From Sphingomonadales bacterium Ga0077559 (GTDB lineage Bacteria; Pseudomonadota; Alphaproteobacteria; Sphingomonadales; Sphingomonadaceae): a stretch of DNA of 64,000 bases. This document shows positions 61,811 through 64,000 of this stretch, in pieces (the first letter of the stretch is position 1; the number at the start of each line of letters is the position of its first letter). The notes beneath the pieces were generated by a model. The model had not been told where the DNA came from. It did not search any database and saw nothing but the letters and a program-made list of their open reading frames with translations. The translations under genes were made by a program, and so were the position numbers. Location: positions 1 through 64,000 of the forward strand of contig LNFK01000025.1 in the NCBI GenBank assembly GCA_001464315.1. Reading direction: 5' to 3'.

Positions 61811-62674
61811 TCAGGCGGTTCGGCGATATTCGGCCGGCTGCGCCGGAGCTTTTGCCGCTGCGGGCTGATAAAAGCCGCGGAATTCCTGACTGGCCTTAAA
61901 TCGCTGCGTTTGTCCGATTACGGTTTCGGCTGCACCCAGCATCAATATGCCGTCATTTGCCAGCATCGGCGCGATAGCTTCGAGCACCAGCCCGCGCTTA
62001 TCCTCGCCCAGATACATCAACATATTTCGGCACAATATGACGTCAAACATCCCCAAATGCCGCGCACTGTTCAGCATATTATGTTCGGTAAACGTCACCA
62101 TTTTGCGCAAGCTGTCTTTGGCAATCCATTCTTCGCCCTTTTGATCGAAATAGCGCAGCATTTGCATCACTGGTAGCCCGCGCTGGATTTCGAACTGCGA
62201 ATAGCGCCCAGCCCGTGCCTGCGTTAGCGCCGAGCCTGAAACATCGGAGGCGAATATCTGGATATTCCATCCGCGCCATTTGTCGGCATTTTCGCTGAAC
62301 GACATCGCGATCGAATAGGGTTCCTGACCCGTCGAGCAGGCGGCCGACCATATACGCAATCTCTTGCTGGCCATGCGATGTTCGCGCAGCATATCGAATA
62401 CCGGTCCGGTGAGCAGTGCAAAATTTGCCTGGTCCCTGAAAAAGCAGGTTTCGTTATTCACCATTGCCTCCACACAGGCCATTGTCAGTCGGGGATCGGC
62501 GTCGATTTCGATTAGCGAAATAAGCGTTTCCAGGTCGGGTATCGAATTTTGCCGCATCAACGGCTTAAGCGCCATATCGATACGCCAATGCCGGTTGGCC
62601 AACAGCGTTTGGCCCGTGTGCTTTTCAAGCAAATCCGACAATATCCGATACGATTTAGTTTCCGACACGCTCAT
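61811..62674 (-). CDS. cheR: Chemotaxis methyltransferase CheR
   Basis: A 287-residue SAM-dependent glutamate methyltransferase that modifies chemoreceptors. The N-terminal helical domain includes KHTGQTLLANRHWRIDMAL. The SAM domain has RIWSAACSTGQEPYSIAMSF, IFASDVSGSALTQARAG and VILCRNMLMYLG. The start MSVSETKSY at 62674 overlaps the cheB stop as ATGA; the longer frame lies inside cheB. It opposes CheB and adjusts receptors such as the one at 400-1827. Confidence 0.95.
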   Translation of the reverse strand: MSVSETKSYRILSDLLEKHTGQTLLANRHWRIDMALKPLMRQNSIPDLETLISLIEIDADPRLTMACVEAMVNNETCFFRDQANFALLTGPVFDMLREHRMASKRLRIWSAACSTGQEPYSIAMSFSENADKWRGWNIQIFASDVSGSALTQARAGRYSQFEIQRGLPVMQMLRYFDQKGEEWIAKDSLRKMVTFTEHNMLNSARHLGMFDVILCRNMLMYLGEDKRGLVLEAIAPMLANDGILMLGAAETVIGQTQRFKASQEFRGFYQPAAAKAPAQPAEYRRTA

Positions 62675-63750
62675 GAATTTTTCGCCAGGCGTCCGAGCAA
62701 TTCGGTCATTTGTGCAGGTGCCAGTATGGCGGTGGCTATGCCTTCGCGTGCAATCGCGCCCGGCATGCCCCAAACGACCGATGACTCTACATCCTGGATC
62801 AGAACCGAACCGCCCGCTAGCGCGATAGATTTTGCCCCTAAGGAGCCGTCATTACCCATGCCGCTCAAAACAATCGCCATGCTTCCTGCCCCGTACACCT
62901 TCGACAAAGAGTCGAGCATCGCATCGACAGATGGGCGATATCGGCTGGCCGAGTAGTGCGCCTGATGCTCAATCATAACGCCATGACGATCACGAATGCA
63001 GACCAGATGGGCGTCACCGGGCGCGATATAGACATGGTTAGATTGAACATATTCCCCGGATTCCGCTACTTTGACAGTGCGGCCGGTCAGATCATCGAGC
63101 TGTCGCGCAAAAAAGCTCATAAATGCGTCGGGCAAATGTTGCGTGATGAAAACCGGGCACTCCAGCGCCGGATCGAGATTGCGAATTATCTCGTAGATGG
63201 GAGGAATGCCGCCCGTGGATGACCCGATCGCGATACATGATGGCCTTACTATCCGCTGATATTCGACTGCCAGTTTGGCGGCGAAGGACGCATGGCTTCT
63301 GGTACGGGCCGACTGCCCAAGGCGTACGACCTTGTCGATTAATATTTCGGTAAAGCGACCCGAAAACCCAGACCGTCCAGGTTTCGCCAGCGTATCGCAG
63401 GCGCCCAAGGAAAGTGCCTGAACCGCTGCTGGACCATTTTCTTCGGCAAAGGCCGATACCACAAGGATCCGCGCGCCATTGGCTTTGGCCTGAATATCGG
63501 GCAAGGCTTCGAGACCCGTGCGCTTGGGCATTTCGATGTCGAGAAGGATGATATCGACATCCTTTTCCTCGAGATGTGCAAGCGCAGCGTCGCAATCTTC
63601 AGCTTCGCACACGATCTCGATCAGGTCGTGTTTGCTCAGCACCCGTGCAAAGATCGAACGCGCGACAATGCTGTCGTCGACCAACATGACCCGGATCGGC
63701 GATTGCCCGGCCGCGGATACAAATCCCGCATGTGGCTGAACAGCGTTCAT
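62671..63750 (-). CDS. cheB: Chemotaxis response regulator protein-glutamate methylesterase CheB
   Basis: A 359-residue protein with an N-terminal receiver (VMLVDDSIVARSIF, phospho-Asp in DIILLDIEMPKRTG, then a conserved Lys in LAKPG). A linker follows, then the methylesterase domain: catalytic Ser in AIGSSTGGIPP, His in ITQHLPDAFM and Asp in GMGNDGSLGAKSI. It removes methyl groups, opposing CheR. It lies 12 bases downstream of cheY and overlaps cheR, so the three are co-transcribed. Confidence 0.95.
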   Translation of the reverse strand: MNAVQPHAGFVSAAGQSPIRVMLVDDSIVARSIFARVLSKHDLIEIVCEAEDCDAALAHLEEKDVDIILLDIEMPKRTGLEALPDIQAKANGARILVVSAFAEENGPAAVQALSLGACDTLAKPGRSGFSGRFTEILIDKVVRLGQSARTRSHASFAAKLAVEYQRIVRPSCIAIGSSTGGIPPIYEIIRNLDPALECPVFITQHLPDAFMSFFARQLDDLTGRTVKVAESGEYVQSNHVYIAPGDAHLVCIRDRHGVMIEHQAHYSASRYRPSVDAMLDSLSKVYGAGSMAIVLSGMGNDGSLGAKSIALAGGSVLIQDVESSVVWGMPGAIAREGIATAILAPAQMTELLGRLAKNS

Positions 63751-63761
63751 CGGAATCCGGT

Positions 63762-64000
63762 CTAAATACAGCCGACGATTTGCAGTTTTGCTTCGAGCGT
63801 TTCGCGGTCAAATGGCTTCATGACATATTCGTCAGCGCCAGCGTCGATTGCCGCTTGAATATGCGCAATGCCATTTTCCGTCGTACAGAATATGACTTTT
63901 GCTGAGGGGGACTCGACCGTTGACCGATAGGCCCGCAGAAAGTCCATGCCACTCATCACCGGCATGTTCCAATCGAGCAGGATGACGTCAGGTGCCGAAA
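63762..64000 (-). CDS. cheY: CheY-like response regulator, 3' part
   Basis: The frame runs off the right end of the window, so the start is missing. The visible part has the phospho-acceptor segment PDVILLDWNMPVMSG, the conserved Thr in IFCTTENG and Lys in EYVMKPFDRETLEAKL. It is a single receiver domain (no output domain after it), like CheY. It precedes cheB by 11 bases in the same direction. More chemotaxis genes (cheA, cheW) may lie beyond the window. Confidence 0.9.
   Translation of the reverse strand, partial: SAPDVILLDWNMPVMSGMDFLRAYRSTVESPSAKVIFCTTENGIAHIQAAIDAGADEYVMKPFDRETLEAKLQIVGCI

Noticed and set aside
1-64000. Mobile elements, prophage, CRISPR arrays or genomic islands
   Set aside because: No transposase, integrase, phage structural gene or spaced repeat array was found. 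tRNA-Asn has no integrase or repeated 3' end beside it, and gene packing is uniform.

Overview
The window is a gene-dense stretch of alphaproteobacterial chromosome, most likely from Sphingomonadales (a Sphingopyxis/Sphingorhabdus-like organism). This is inferred from gene content and order, not from a database search. Indicators are the divL-tsaE-amgK-murU-addB-addA-trxA run, a DivL-type kinase with Tyr in the H-box, alpha-type AddAB, a DOMON-like protein, SdhE next to mfd, and a type A RNase P RNA. I see no insertion sequence, prophage, integrase, CRISPR array or rRNA. No stretch over 300 bases lacks a gene. Gene ends are tightly packed: six convergent pairs share a 4-base overlap of stop codons, and many co-directional pairs overlap as ATGA or GTGA.

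Layout. 1-6.5 kb: the end of a MoxR ATPase and its VWA/CoxE partner, split by an inverted soluble chemoreceptor; then a NamZ-type muramidase with a DOMON-like protein, tyrS and a PilZ protein. 6.5-15.7 kb: recG, sdhE-mfd, an EAL protein, moaA-nadK and tRNA-Asn(GTT). 15.7-21 kb: a TauE/SafE permease, secA, a small secreted protein and argJ. 21-32 kb: a seven-gene minus-strand operon (divL, tsaE, amgK, murU, addB, addA, trxA) joining a cell-cycle kinase, tRNA modification, MurNAc salvage, break repair and thioredoxin. 32-42.7 kb: ahcY with an unusual leader, a peroxiredoxin, AMP nucleosidase, an H1-like protein, an M2 peptidase, several small enzymes and asd. 42.7-48.2 kb: ffh-rpsP-rimM-(serine hydrolase)-trmD-rplS. 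48.4-53.7 kb: a GGDEF-EAL protein, then dapF-mtaB-ftsY-yciB. 53.7-59 kb: a PuuD-like membrane protein and the phage-shock (psp) locus. 59-64 kb: sufE, a J-domain protein, a Yip1 protein, rnpB, an AmpD-type amidase, and cheR, cheB and the 3' part of cheY.

The most unusual region is the psp locus (54.4-59.0 kb). A divergent pspF faces a good sigma-54 promoter. Downstream lie an unrecognised 66-residue membrane protein, pspA, pspB, pspC, a 52-residue membrane protein, and five tandem small proteins. Each of the five has an N-terminal membrane helix and ends in a coil resembling the tails of PspB and PspC. It looks like an expanded membrane-sensing arm of the phage-shock response.

Other points worth checking are a 15-bp stem enclosing the Shine-Dalgarno and GTG start of ahcY, with a palindrome upstream; a roughly 100-residue acidic tail on ribosomal protein S16; a secreted serine hydrolase coupled to trmD; and the co-occurrence of NamZ, AmgK/MurU and an AmpD-type amidase, which suggests peptidoglycan sugar recycling.
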